NCBI GenBank assembly: GCA_020634395.1
Contig: JACKBU010000005.1
Location: 62,001 to 126,000, forward strand
Reading direction: 5' to 3'
DNA: 64,000 bases
DNA from: Ardenticatenaceae bacterium
GTDB taxonomy: Bacteria; Chloroflexota; Anaerolineae; Promineifilales; Promineifilaceae
A program made the translations under genes and the position numbers. Positions 17,887 through 25,961 of the stretch are shown in pieces. The notes below the pieces were generated by a model that had not been told where the DNA came from, made no database searches, and was given only the letters and a program-made list of their open reading frames with translations. Every line of letters begins with the position of its first letter. Position 1 is the first letter of the stretch.

Positions 17887-20523
17887 TTAGCCATCCGCCC
17901 CGTACAGGTAGCGATAAATGGCTTGCCCGAGATAGATGCGTTCGATATACAGTCGCGTTTCAGCAAAATCAACGGTCTCTTTGAAGACGTCAATATCGCC
18001 TCCGGCCGTTTCATACCAGCGCGCCGCGTTGCCCGGACCCGCATTATAGGCGGCCAGGGCGACGTGGGGCAGGTTGTCGAAGGCGCTCAACTGCTGGTGG
18101 AGATAGTAAGCTCCAAACGCCAGCCCGACGTATGGCTTGTAGAGGTCGTCGTTCTCGAAGTCAGGCCAGCTTAGCCTCTCGGCGATGTAGGCTCCGGTAT
18201 CCGGAATCACCTGGCTGAGGCCCTGCGCCGCCGCGCCGGAGCGGGCAAAGCTTTCGTAGAGACTCTCCTGACGTACCAGCGAAAACTGCAGCAGCGGGTC
18301 ATAGCCGTAGGTTTTGGCCAGGTCCAGGATATGATCGGCGTAGTATACCGGGTAGGACAGCCGTCCGATAAACTTGGGCGCGTCGAAGACGGAGATATTG
18401 GCGTGGGCTAAGATGGAGGTTGCCGCCAGAATCGACGAGCGATAGAGGCCGAGATCGCGAAAGTACAACGCCAGCTGATAGCTGTAGAGAGGATTATCCT
18501 GCATTTCCAGGCGCAGGTCTTCCAGTTCGCGTTTGGCCGCTTCCTGCAGCCCAATACGCCATAGTTTTTCCCCGGTGATCAGGCGCTGGTCGTAGGCCAA
18601 CTCGGGAGCCAGAGTGCGAATGGGTGATCCGGCTTCCAATCCTAGATATTCGCGCAGCCAAACTTCTGCTTCGTTCTGGGCCTCGGGTTCATCGGGGGGG
18701 ATGATCAGCCTGGAAGGGGCAGCAAAAGGTGGGGTATCTGTCGCCATATCGCGGGCGCGTACAGCGCCGTAAATAGGCAGGGTGGAGACCGCCGCCCGGG
18801 CGCGAATGTTTTCGTATAGCTGCGCAAAATCAAGGGTCGGGGTAATGCTTTGCGTGGCGGGCGTGACGGTAGGCACAGCGCCCGGTTCGGGGGTGGGCAG
18901 GATGACGGCCGTTCCCCGTTCATCACTCCCCTGCACCGCAATCAACTCTGGCAGGGCGTGCATTAACCACAACAGACTCTCGTTGCCAAACTCCGAGAAT
19001 GGATAGGTATCGGCGGACCGCTGCCAGAGGGAGACGGCCGTTTTCTTGTCTCCCAGCCCATAGGCCAGCCAGCCGGCCTCAAACAGTGCTTCGGGCGCAT
19101 CGGTATGACCGGGATAGTTTTGGGCCAGGGCCAGATAGGCGTCCATCGCCCCCGGCGTATCGCCTAACTGACGCAGCAGCACGGCCGTTTCCCAGGCTGC
19201 CAGGGGAGCATCTGTCTCGTCTGGATTCTGTTCCAGATAGGTTTGGTAGGCGGCCAGCGCCCCGGCGGCGTCACCGGCGCGTTCCAACATTTTGGCGCGT
19301 TCCATCGTCGCTTGCGCTGCATCCGCGGCGGCAAACTTCTCCAATTCGGCCAGCGCCGCCTCCAGATTGCCCAGCCCTTCGTATGCCCAGGCCAGATATA
19401 GATGGGCATCGGCGCGGTAAGTGTCCGGGTTGGCGGCGATATAGGTGTTGAAGGCGTTGACGGCCGGTTCATACGCCTGGGCGTTCACGTCTACCAGGCC
19501 GCGCTGAAAATCGTCCACGGGCACCCCGGCATCCACCAGAGCAACCAATCCTTGATACGTTTCATACGCGCCCGGATACTCATCGACACCCGTGAGGTAG
19601 CGCTGGTAGCCGGCTTCGGTGTCGCCGGCCTGGATCTCGGCGCTGCCAGCCAGGTAGGTCATCTGGCCCTTGGTGGCTTCGGTTTGGGCCAGGTCGCGCA
19701 CAGCGTCATATTGGTTGATGGCAGCGCTATAGTTGCCGTCGGCGAGGTAATACTCGGCCAGTTTCAGGCGGTTGGCTACTGCGGTCAGGCGGTGGGCGGG
19801 AGCTTCAACGGCCGTGCCGTAGGCGGCCAGCGCCGCTGGCCGGTCGCCCAGGGCCAGGAAATTTTCGGCGAGGATCGGGGCTACGTATGCGGCCGTGTCC
19901 GGATTGGCTCCCAGGTAAACCTGATACGCGGCGACCGCTTCCTGGTAAAGACCCTGCCCTTCGTAGGCCTGACCCAGGAAAAAAGAGGCTGGTTCAGCGA
20001 TAGAGGGATCGGGGTCATCGACGAGCTGTTGGAAGGCAGCGGCCGCTTCGGCATACCGCCCCTCTTCCAGGAGGGCGACAGCCAGATTGTATTGTGCTTC
20101 GCGTTTTTCCCCGCCGTTTAGTTCGTCGCCCTGGGCCAGCCCGGCGGTGAACTGCTCGGCGGCGGTGTCGAAATCCTGGAGCGCCAGGGCGTCGGTCCCG
20201 ATTTGCAGGCGTTCGGCCGGGGGCGGGGTGGCGGTGGCTGTGCCGAAAACGGTAGGCGAGGGTGGAGGAGGTAAGGCCGTTTCGCCCTCTGCGCCGGATT
20301 CACCCTCTGCGCCGGATGAACCGCCGGAACGTGGTGTGACCGGTGGCGTAGGCACCCCGCTCAAACCGCTGCCGGCCAGGGTGGGGGTAGGCGGCAGGGT
20401 AGCGGTGGGATTGAAGGCTATCGGTTGTAATGGCGCATTTTCCTGGCTGCAGGCAGCCAGGAGGAGCAAGAACGGCAGCAGCAGGAGGTAAAGAGGGCGC
20501 GGGGAACGGCCGTCAGACACCAT
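17887..20523 (-). CDS. TPR-containing lytic transglycosylase lipoprotein (SLT domain)
   Basis: 878 aa. The N-terminus has a lipoprotein signal with lipobox LAAC (about residue 25), then a Pro/Thr-rich linker, about ten TPR-like helical repeats (about 100-530), and a C-terminal SLT catalytic domain. The catalytic Glu lies in QFSLVRQESLYES, followed by GAAAQGLSQVIPDTG and ALAAYNAGPGNAARW. It cleaves murein glycan strands to 1,6-anhydro products. It resembles Slt70 in layout but with much longer TPR superhelix. It overlaps the stop-start region of the coiled-coil membrane protein by 11 bp, so the two are cotranscribed. Confidence 0.88.
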   Translation of the reverse strand: MVSDGRSPRPLYLLLLPFLLLLAACSQENAPLQPIAFNPTATLPPTPTLAGSGLSGVPTPPVTPRSGGSSGAEGESGAEGETALPPPPSPTVFGTATATPPPAERLQIGTDALALQDFDTAAEQFTAGLAQGDELNGGEKREAQYNLAVALLEEGRYAEAAAAFQQLVDDPDPSIAEPASFFLGQAYEGQGLYQEAVAAYQVYLGANPDTAAYVAPILAENFLALGDRPAALAAYGTAVEAPAHRLTAVANRLKLAEYYLADGNYSAAINQYDAVRDLAQTEATKGQMTYLAGSAEIQAGDTEAGYQRYLTGVDEYPGAYETYQGLVALVDAGVPVDDFQRGLVDVNAQAYEPAVNAFNTYIAANPDTYRADAHLYLAWAYEGLGNLEAALAELEKFAAADAAQATMERAKMLERAGDAAGALAAYQTYLEQNPDETDAPLAAWETAVLLRQLGDTPGAMDAYLALAQNYPGHTDAPEALFEAGWLAYGLGDKKTAVSLWQRSADTYPFSEFGNESLLWLMHALPELIAVQGSDERGTAVILPTPEPGAVPTVTPATQSITPTLDFAQLYENIRARAAVSTLPIYGAVRARDMATDTPPFAAPSRLIIPPDEPEAQNEAEVWLREYLGLEAGSPIRTLAPELAYDQRLITGEKLWRIGLQEAAKRELEDLRLEMQDNPLYSYQLALYFRDLGLYRSSILAATSILAHANISVFDAPKFIGRLSYPVYYADHILDLAKTYGYDPLLQFSLVRQESLYESFARSGAAAQGLSQVIPDTGAYIAERLSWPDFENDDLYKPYVGLAFGAYYLHQQLSAFDNLPHVALAAYNAGPGNAARWYETAGGDIDVFKETVDFAETRLYIERIYLGQAIYRYLYGADG

Positions 20524-21415
20524 GGGCGGCAGTCTCCTCTTCGGCGGCTGTCTCTTCCTGTTCTACAATTACTCTTCTGGTCATCCGGCCACCAGTCAAC
20601 AGTTCAACGCCCAGGTAGAGAGGGACTATCTGCGAAACCACCAGCCAGACCATTCCGAAAGTGATAATCATCTTGGCGCTCTGGACCTGTTCGTCGATTT
20701 GCCCCCGGATTTGTCGCAGATTATCGTCAGCTTCGGTCACGATGCGGATGTAGTCGGTAATGAGGGGATCGAAGGCGATGAGACGGCCGTTTATCTCTAC
20801 CAGATCAGAAGACAGGGTGTGCATGTCGTCACTGATGGTTTGCAAATTAACGGCCGTGTCTTGCAAGGCAGTCTCCAGGCCGCGCAGCCGCTCGGGCATG
20901 TCGTCCAGGCTGTCGCCTATGGCCAGCACCGATTCGCCAAACGGCACAGTAGGATTATAGTCGATGCCCAGATCATACTTGATAGGAAAGCCTAAAATAG
21001 ACGTGTCGATTTTGAAGTTGTTGAGCGTCTTCAAGGTGGTGTCGATAGCCTGTGCGGCCTGGGCGGCGTTGGGAATGGCGGTTTGAATGGTCTCCACGCT
21101 GCGTGGCAAATCTTCTCCGGCAATAGTTGCCACGTCGTTCAGCATAGGCTGCGAATCATCGAGCGAGGTCGCGACGTCATCGGCTGTTGTTTGCACGGTT
21201 TGCAGGCTGGTGTTGACGTCGGCGATGGTCTTTTGGGCCAGAGCCAAAGAATCAGTCACTGTGCTGAGGCTGTCAATCGCCAGGGTCAGCCCGGATTTGG
21301 TCCCTTCGGACAGGCTGTCCAGCACGTTGCGGCCCACCCGTACACCCAACACGCCCAGAGCCATGCCGCTCAGGCCAATACCGATCAATAAGATGCCTAA
21401 AATTCGTCTAATCAT
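20513..21415 (-). CDS. Membrane-anchored coiled-coil protein of unknown function
   Basis: 300 aa. It has a hydrophobic N-terminal segment (about 4-25), a long helical, Ser/Thr/Asp-rich coiled-coil middle with heptad-like spacing (SLQTVQTTADDVATSLDD), and a second membrane segment (about 250-272, MIITFGMVWLVVSQIVPLYLG) before an acidic tail of EETAAEEETAA. It overlaps the lytic transglycosylase gene by 11 bp, which suggests cell-wall-related work at the membrane. No family was recognised. Confidence 0.7.
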   Translation of the reverse strand: MIRRILGILLIGIGLSGMALGVLGVRVGRNVLDSLSEGTKSGLTLAIDSLSTVTDSLALAQKTIADVNTSLQTVQTTADDVATSLDDSQPMLNDVATIAGEDLPRSVETIQTAIPNAAQAAQAIDTTLKTLNNFKIDTSILGFPIKYDLGIDYNPTVPFGESVLAIGDSLDDMPERLRGLETALQDTAVNLQTISDDMHTLSSDLVEINGRLIAFDPLITDYIRIVTEADDNLRQIRGQIDEQVQSAKMIITFGMVWLVVSQIVPLYLGVELLTGGRMTRRVIVEQEETAAEEETAAHGV

Positions 21416-21481
21416 GGTTTTCTTAAGGGTTTAATTGTTGAACCGTTCATAGCGTTTGGACCATTCAGCAATTAACTAATT

Positions 21482-22081
21482 CTATTCGCTTCGCCCCCTG
21501 GATAATGCCGCAGATACGGCCGTGCGGTCGATAGTTCCTGTGCTTTCTTTAGCTTCTGCTAATGCCTGCCAGAGCTGCTGAAAGGCATTGTAGGCCGGGC
21601 CGGCATAAGGTCCGGGCGTTTCGTCGAAGGGCGTGACTTCTTCGTAGGCAGCGCGGAAGTCGGCCGGCAGAGCGGTGGCGGCGCTGGCTTGATCGGCGGT
21701 CAGCAGGGGCAGGCCGGCGGCGGCGTAAATGGGGGCGGCTACGGCCGTTGTCTCTGCATCCCAATGCCCGACCACAGCCACCACCTGCGGATCCACGGCC
21801 AGTGATTCGGCCGTTTGCCGGGCCAGATCCGGGTCGCTGCTGTCGTCCAGGGCTACCAGCGCCACCCGGTAGCCGCCAATTCCACCGGCTTCGTTGATCT
21901 GGCGCACCGCCAGCCGGGCGCTGTAGATCACGTCATAACCTACCGCTCGATTTTGCCCTTCAAACGGGGCGACCAGACCCACTTTGACCACGGGGTCAAC
22001 ACTGGCGCAGCCGCAAAGAAAGATGATGGTAAAAAGAAGAAAAAGGCGCCTGATGCCTTGTCTATTGGCACTTTTGCGCAT
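21482..22081 (-). CDS. Shrunken ABC-type branched-chain amino-acid-like binding lipoprotein
   Basis: 199 aa from the ATG giving MRKSANRQ, chosen because GAGGAA lies 11 nt upstream inside mltG. It has a lipobox IIFLCGCAS, then the start of a type I periplasmic binding fold (VKVGLVAPFEGQNRAVGYD, VVAVVGHWDAETTAVAAPIY, AAGLPLLTADQAS). It then jumps straight to a C-terminal-like helix (GPAYNAFQQLWQALAEA). The family is usually about 350-400 aa, so roughly half, including most of lobe 2, is missing in frame. It overlaps mltG by 20 bp. It may be degenerate or a minimal ligand sensor. Confidence 0.65.
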   Translation of the reverse strand: MRKSANRQGIRRLFLLFTIIFLCGCASVDPVVKVGLVAPFEGQNRAVGYDVIYSARLAVRQINEAGGIGGYRVALVALDDSSDPDLARQTAESLAVDPQVVAVVGHWDAETTAVAAPIYAAAGLPLLTADQASAATALPADFRAAYEEVTPFDETPGPYAGPAYNAFQQLWQALAEAKESTGTIDRTAVSAALSRGRSE

Positions 22082-23201
22082 TGGCCAGATGTTCCTCAAA
22101 GGTTGTGGAAAAGACGTGGCTGCCAGCGACGTCAGCATTGCAGTCTACCACAAAGAAGTAAAAATCGCTGGCAGCAGGAGCGGCTACTGCTGCAAGTGTG
22201 CCCAGACTGGGATTGGCGATGGGACCGGGCGGCAGACCTGCGTAGACGTAAGTATTGTAGGGCGAATCGACTTCCAAATCACGCAAAGAGAGGGGGACTT
22301 TCCACCATGTTTCCAGATCCGGCTGGTAGCCCAGGGCATACTGCACAGTCGGATCGGCGCTGAGCGTCATGTCGGCGGCCAGCCGGTTGAGGAAGACGCC
22401 AGCGATTAACGGCCGTTCCTCCGCCAACACCGCCTCCCGCTGCACAATCGAGGCCAGGGTCACCGCTTGTAAAAGCGTCAGACCTTGCACGCCGTAGGAT
22501 TGGCGCATGGCCGGTGTCACTCGCATGTCGAAGGTAGACAGCATCAAATCGACCAGAAAAGCGGCGTCGGCGTCCACCGGCACGCGGTAGGTATCGGGGA
22601 AAAGAAAACCCTCCAGGGTAGTGCCGTCTGGCAGGCCAGAGAGAAAAGGGTAGGGCGAGAGGTCAAACGGCCGTTCGCGGCGCACAATCGCCAAAAATTC
22701 GTCCGGATCGATCGCGGCTGGCCTGACCACCTGCAGGTAATTGGCCATTTCTTCCGCGCGCAGCCCTTCAATAAAGCGCAGCTCGATGTCGCGGCCGATA
22801 GCCTGGGTAAGAGCCACAGTCAGTTCGGGAATGGTGAGTTGGGGCGGTACAGTAAAGTCGCCCGCTGCCAATTGCGAATCCAGGCCATAAAAACGGGCAT
22901 AGTTGATAAACAACGAGGGATCTTCGAGGAGGTCGGCGGCAGCCAGATTTTCCGCGACGGAAACGGCCGTTTCCCCCGGACTAATCGTAAAATTGACAGG
23001 ATTGGCCGCGCGGCCGGCTGGCTCCTGCAAGGCATCGGCGTGCAGTGCCAGGTAGCTTTGCAGATAGAGGCGCTCGCTGAGGCCGAGGTCGGGGCTTCCG
23101 CCTTCCAGCCGGACCCCACCGCTGGTAACGCCTCGCCACTGGCCGTAGAGCAGGAAAACGGCCGTCATACAGCCCACCACCACCATAAACAAGACCGCCA
23201 C
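22062..23201 (-). CDS. mltG: Endolytic murein transglycosylase MltG (YceG-like)
   Basis: 379 aa from GTG. It has one N-terminal membrane segment (about 2-20), a LysM-like region (FTISPGETAVSVAENLAAADLL), then the YceG fold with FLFPDTYRVP, the catalytic region TLASIVQREAVLAEERPLIAGVFLNRL, and SPYNTYVYAGLPPGPIANPSL. It cleaves nascent glycan strands and sets their length at the membrane. The GTG lacks a clear ribosome site. The frame stays open upstream through a short repeat-rich segment without an ATG, so the start is uncertain. It is downstream of ruvX, a common pairing. Confidence 0.9.
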   Translation of the reverse strand: MAVLFMVVVGCMTAVFLLYGQWRGVTSGGVRLEGGSPDLGLSERLYLQSYLALHADALQEPAGRAANPVNFTISPGETAVSVAENLAAADLLEDPSLFINYARFYGLDSQLAAGDFTVPPQLTIPELTVALTQAIGRDIELRFIEGLRAEEMANYLQVVRPAAIDPDEFLAIVRRERPFDLSPYPFLSGLPDGTTLEGFLFPDTYRVPVDADAAFLVDLMLSTFDMRVTPAMRQSYGVQGLTLLQAVTLASIVQREAVLAEERPLIAGVFLNRLAADMTLSADPTVQYALGYQPDLETWWKVPLSLRDLEVDSPYNTYVYAGLPPGPIANPSLGTLAAVAAPAASDFYFFVVDCNADVAGSHVFSTTFEEHLANAQKCQ

Positions 23202-23237
23202 ACGCCAGAGCAGCGTCAGCGGGCCAGTTTTGCGCTG

Positions 23238-23295
23238 GTAGGGATCTTTGGGATTGCGGATTGCGGACTTTGGATTTTGGATTGGGAGCCTCCCT
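23238..23295. repeat. Short imperfect repeats (GCGGATT / TTGGATT) between ruvX and mltG
   Basis: A stretch of tandem degenerate 7-9-mers reads GGATTGCGGATTGCGGAC then TTTGGATTTTGGATTGG on the plus strand. It fills the spacer before mltG and reads through the open frame upstream of its GTG. Comparable low-complexity spacers occur at 23802-23885, 25930-25972, 28683-28745 and 30196-30282. Confidence 0.6.
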
Positions 23296-23332
23296 GACGC
23301 TCAACAAGCAGCAGGCAGCGGTGGGTGCAATG

Positions 23333-23797
23333 CTATGCGCTGCCCGTCATCTGCTGATTGTTGTCTTGCGCATCTAAATACGCCTGCAAAATCAAAGTGG
23401 CGGCTACAGCATCGACGTTTTGGCGAATTTTGCGCCCTTTTTGGCCGCGGGCGCGCAGGCTGTTTTCCGCCTGGACGGTGGTGAAGGCTTCGTCGGTAAA
23501 GGCAATGGGCACCTGAAGCTCGTTGTACAGAGCAGCGGCATAGTCACGCACCCAGGCAGCCTTTTCGCCCTCACGCCCATCCAGCATTACCGGCAGACCA
23601 ATCACCAACAAGTTCGCCTGCTGCTCTGCCAGCAAACGGCCGATTTGGGCAAAATCCGCCTGACGCGAGGTGCGCTTTATGACGTCCAGCGTCGTGGCGA
23701 TGGTGCGCGTGGCATCGCTTACGGCCACGCCGATGCGCTTTTCGCCTAAATCCAGGGCCAGAACGCGCCCTTTGATGGTGAAGTCATTTTGGGTCAT
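23333..23797 (-). CDS. ruvX: Putative pre-16S rRNA nuclease / Holliday junction resolvase-like RuvX (YqgF)
   Basis: 154 aa from the ATG giving MTQNDFTIKG; upstream sequence is a TTGGT repeat, so the longer frame is rejected. RNase H-like fold with RVLALDLGEKRIGVAVSD (catalytic Asp), the LLVIGLPVMLDGREGEKA segment, and TDEAFTTVQAE (acidic residues). Normal family length is about 140-150. It acts in 16S rRNA 5'-end maturation. It precedes mltG by 131 bp. Confidence 0.9.
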   Translation of the reverse strand: MTQNDFTIKGRVLALDLGEKRIGVAVSDATRTIATTLDVIKRTSRQADFAQIGRLLAEQQANLLVIGLPVMLDGREGEKAAWVRDYAAALYNELQVPIAFTDEAFTTVQAENSLRARGQKGRKIRQNVDAVAATLILQAYLDAQDNNQQMTGSA

Positions 23798-23801
23798 GGT
23801 T

Positions 23802-23885
23802 GTGCGTTGGTTTGTTAGTTGGTTGGTTTGTTTGCTGGTTGGTTTGGTCGTTAACAAACCTTCCCACTCCACCAACCAACAACCT
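23802..23885. repeat. Degenerate TTGGT/ACCAA simple-sequence spacer
   Basis: Plus strand shows runs of TTGGT, TTTGT and TTGGTTGG, then ACCAACCAACAACC, making an imperfect inverted repeat upstream of ruvX. A very similar block lies at 30196-30282. Confidence 0.6.
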
Positions 23886-23949
23886 TCTTCTCGTCAGTAA
23901 GGATGGCACAGAACGGCCGTTTCTACCTCTGCGATATCCCTACGTTCCT

Positions 23950-25506
23950 TCATCCATCTGCCGGGCGGATCTCCGCTTGAATACGCGTGGCCACGTACGG
24001 CAGGCGGTTAAACCAGTTGGGCCAAATCGTCACTTCAGGGACGGCGCGCAGCGGCAGTTGTTTGTACAAATAGGCAATCGCCAGATCCGGGGGCTGCCCG
24101 GAAATGTCATCCAGTACCTCGTCTACGTCCAGGTCGGCGGCGGCCAGCACGCTGCCCGTCATCACGAAGGTCACGCGCCCGGCGTCGTCCACGGCCACCA
24201 CATCACCGCGTGTGTATTGGATGCTGTCCGGCACCAGCGAGTAACCTTCCGGCACGGCCGCTGCCAGGGCTTCATACACAATCCCGGAAGCGGCGTTAGC
24301 GTTTACGGCCGTGCCCCCCACGTCCGCCCGCATCTCCAGTGCCAGCCGGTCCGTCTGTTCGCCGGGAAAATGAGAATATGTCTCGCTGTCTACGTTCAGC
24401 ACCCGCACTGAATCGCGCGCCAAAAATTCAAACGCCGTCGTCTGCGCCTCCATCTCTGAAGCGGAGACCGCCTGCAAAAATTGCAGCACCTGTGCCCGCA
24501 GCCGCTCCTGGTCGGCGTCCGTTACAGCCTTCTCTTCCCGCACGCCGCCGCCTTCGATGGCTTCCAGATTGCGCACTTCCAACTGCACGGCCAGCGCGCC
24601 TTCAATTTCATTCACCTGGTTAGCCGGCACGTTACCCTGTGGCCCCGGCTCGACGGCCACCACGTCGACTTCGGCCGTGCCACCTTCCACGCCAGGCACG
24701 ACGGCTTCGCTGATGGTCTGGAAAACGACGTTGTTTCCGGCAGAGGTGCGCACGCGCGTACCTGCCGGCACCACCACGTCCTGCTCCAGACGATTAACAA
24801 AAACCACCTTTCCCCGCGCCGAGGCGCTGGGTACTTCGGCTATACCGCTGGTTTCGGCGTCGGCCTGCCAGGATTGGTTGGTGGTGAGGATGCGAGCGGG
24901 CACCGCAGAACGGCCGTAATCCACTTCCTCCAACGCCGGGTCGGCCACAATCTGTTTGGTGATTTCGATAGGCACAACTTCCGGCCGCAGCGTCACCCTC
25001 GCGCCAGGCACGGCGTACGACATAGCCACAAACACCACCGCCACAACGATGAAAAACAGCAAAATGGCCGCGTAGCGGAAAAGCCACAGACGCGGACTGC
25101 TTAAAGGGACCATGCGGCGGTGGGCTTCTTTCCGGTCGCCTTCGTCGATCTGGACCGGGCGCAAATCCTCGGCTTTCAGCCCGCCCACTGTGGGCAGGCC
25201 CACCACTTCGGCACGCCGCCGGCCGCGCCACCAGCCGCGACGGCCGTGTTCCGCCGCTTCCACGGAGACAAACACGGGCAGACCCAGGGCTTTGGCCTGG
25301 CGGGTGATGTCGGGAACGGCCGTGACCAAACCCACATCCAGCCGCCGCCGATCTGCGTGCCGCCGCAGGCGCACCAAATCCAGCCCTTCGCGCAGCACCC
25401 CGCCGTCCTCCGGCAGCACCAGCACCACCCTGTCTGCCCCGGCCCAATCCAGCCGGTCGCAGATGGAGGTGATGTCGTCGGTTTCGTCGAGGAGAATTGC
25501 TTTCAT
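23950..25506 (-). CDS. Baseplate J/gp47-like membrane protein
   Basis: 518 aa from the ATG giving MKAILLDETDD. An N-terminal alpha/beta region (1-110, DRVVLVLPEDGGVLREGLDLVRLRRHA) is followed by basic residues and one membrane segment (about 162-185, YAAILLFFIVVAVVFVAM). A BaseplateJ-like beta domain follows (about 250-350, VFVNRLEQDVVVPAGTRVRT, QTISEAVVPGVEGGTAEVDVVA, GPQGNVPANQVNEIEG). No phage tail genes are near. This chromosomal membrane version is not proof of a phage or a contractile system; its function is unknown. Confidence 0.7.
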   Translation of the reverse strand: MKAILLDETDDITSICDRLDWAGADRVVLVLPEDGGVLREGLDLVRLRRHADRRRLDVGLVTAVPDITRQAKALGLPVFVSVEAAEHGRRGWWRGRRRAEVVGLPTVGGLKAEDLRPVQIDEGDRKEAHRRMVPLSSPRLWLFRYAAILLFFIVVAVVFVAMSYAVPGARVTLRPEVVPIEITKQIVADPALEEVDYGRSAVPARILTTNQSWQADAETSGIAEVPSASARGKVVFVNRLEQDVVVPAGTRVRTSAGNNVVFQTISEAVVPGVEGGTAEVDVVAVEPGPQGNVPANQVNEIEGALAVQLEVRNLEAIEGGGVREEKAVTDADQERLRAQVLQFLQAVSASEMEAQTTAFEFLARDSVRVLNVDSETYSHFPGEQTDRLALEMRADVGGTAVNANAASGIVYEALAAAVPEGYSLVPDSIQYTRGDVVAVDDAGRVTFVMTGSVLAAADLDVDEVLDDISGQPPDLAIAYLYKQLPLRAVPEVTIWPNWFNRLPYVATRIQAEIRPADG

Positions 25507-25532
25507 AACAATCAACAAGGAACAGAAAACAG

Positions 25533-25904
25533 TTAACGGTTAACGGGAGCGCTGGCAGTGCGGGCGGTTTTGATGCTGGTGCTCAAAATGCGTTGCAGCT
25601 GGTTGCACTCGTCGAGCAAGTCTTTAACTTTGCTTTCAGATTGCATGTCGCTCGCCACGACAATGCGCAGCCAAACCTCCGTTTCGTTCAATTCTTTGAC
25701 GGCGATTTTGAGTTTATGCACGAAATCGGCTGGACTTTCTGCCCCGCGCGCTTCGGCGTGATTAGGCGTAGCAGACGTGCCGCTGCGCAGCAACTGCCCG
25801 GCAACATGCTTGCCTGCCGGGTCTCTTGGCAATGCATTACACAAATGAATCACCCGCGCCGCAAAGCGAATCAACCGTTCCTGAATATCATCGCCCTTTG
25901 CCAT
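25533..25904 (-). CDS. Four-helix-bundle protein (S23/IVP-like family)
   Basis: 123 aa. It matches the four-helix-bundle family often found near or within 23S rRNA insertions or as a stand-alone gene. Signatures are LIRFAARVIHLCNALP, GKHVAGQLLRSGTSATPNHAEA (the RSGTSxxxNxxEA motif) and DFVHKLKIAVKELNETEVWLRI. There is no rRNA nearby. It lies 57 bp downstream of alaS and 26 bp upstream of the BaseplateJ-like gene. Function unknown. Confidence 0.85.
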   Translation of the reverse strand: MAKGDDIQERLIRFAARVIHLCNALPRDPAGKHVAGQLLRSGTSATPNHAEARGAESPADFVHKLKIAVKELNETEVWLRIVVASDMQSESKVKDLLDECNQLQRILSTSIKTARTASAPVNR

Positions 25905-25961
25905 TCACCACTCCATTCACATTCCAGCCACCGTTTCCCGTTGACTGTTCACTGTTATCTG

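Noticed and set aside
23950..25506. Prophage or contractile injection system
   Set aside because: Only a BaseplateJ-like domain; no tail, sheath, tube or integrase gene nearby.
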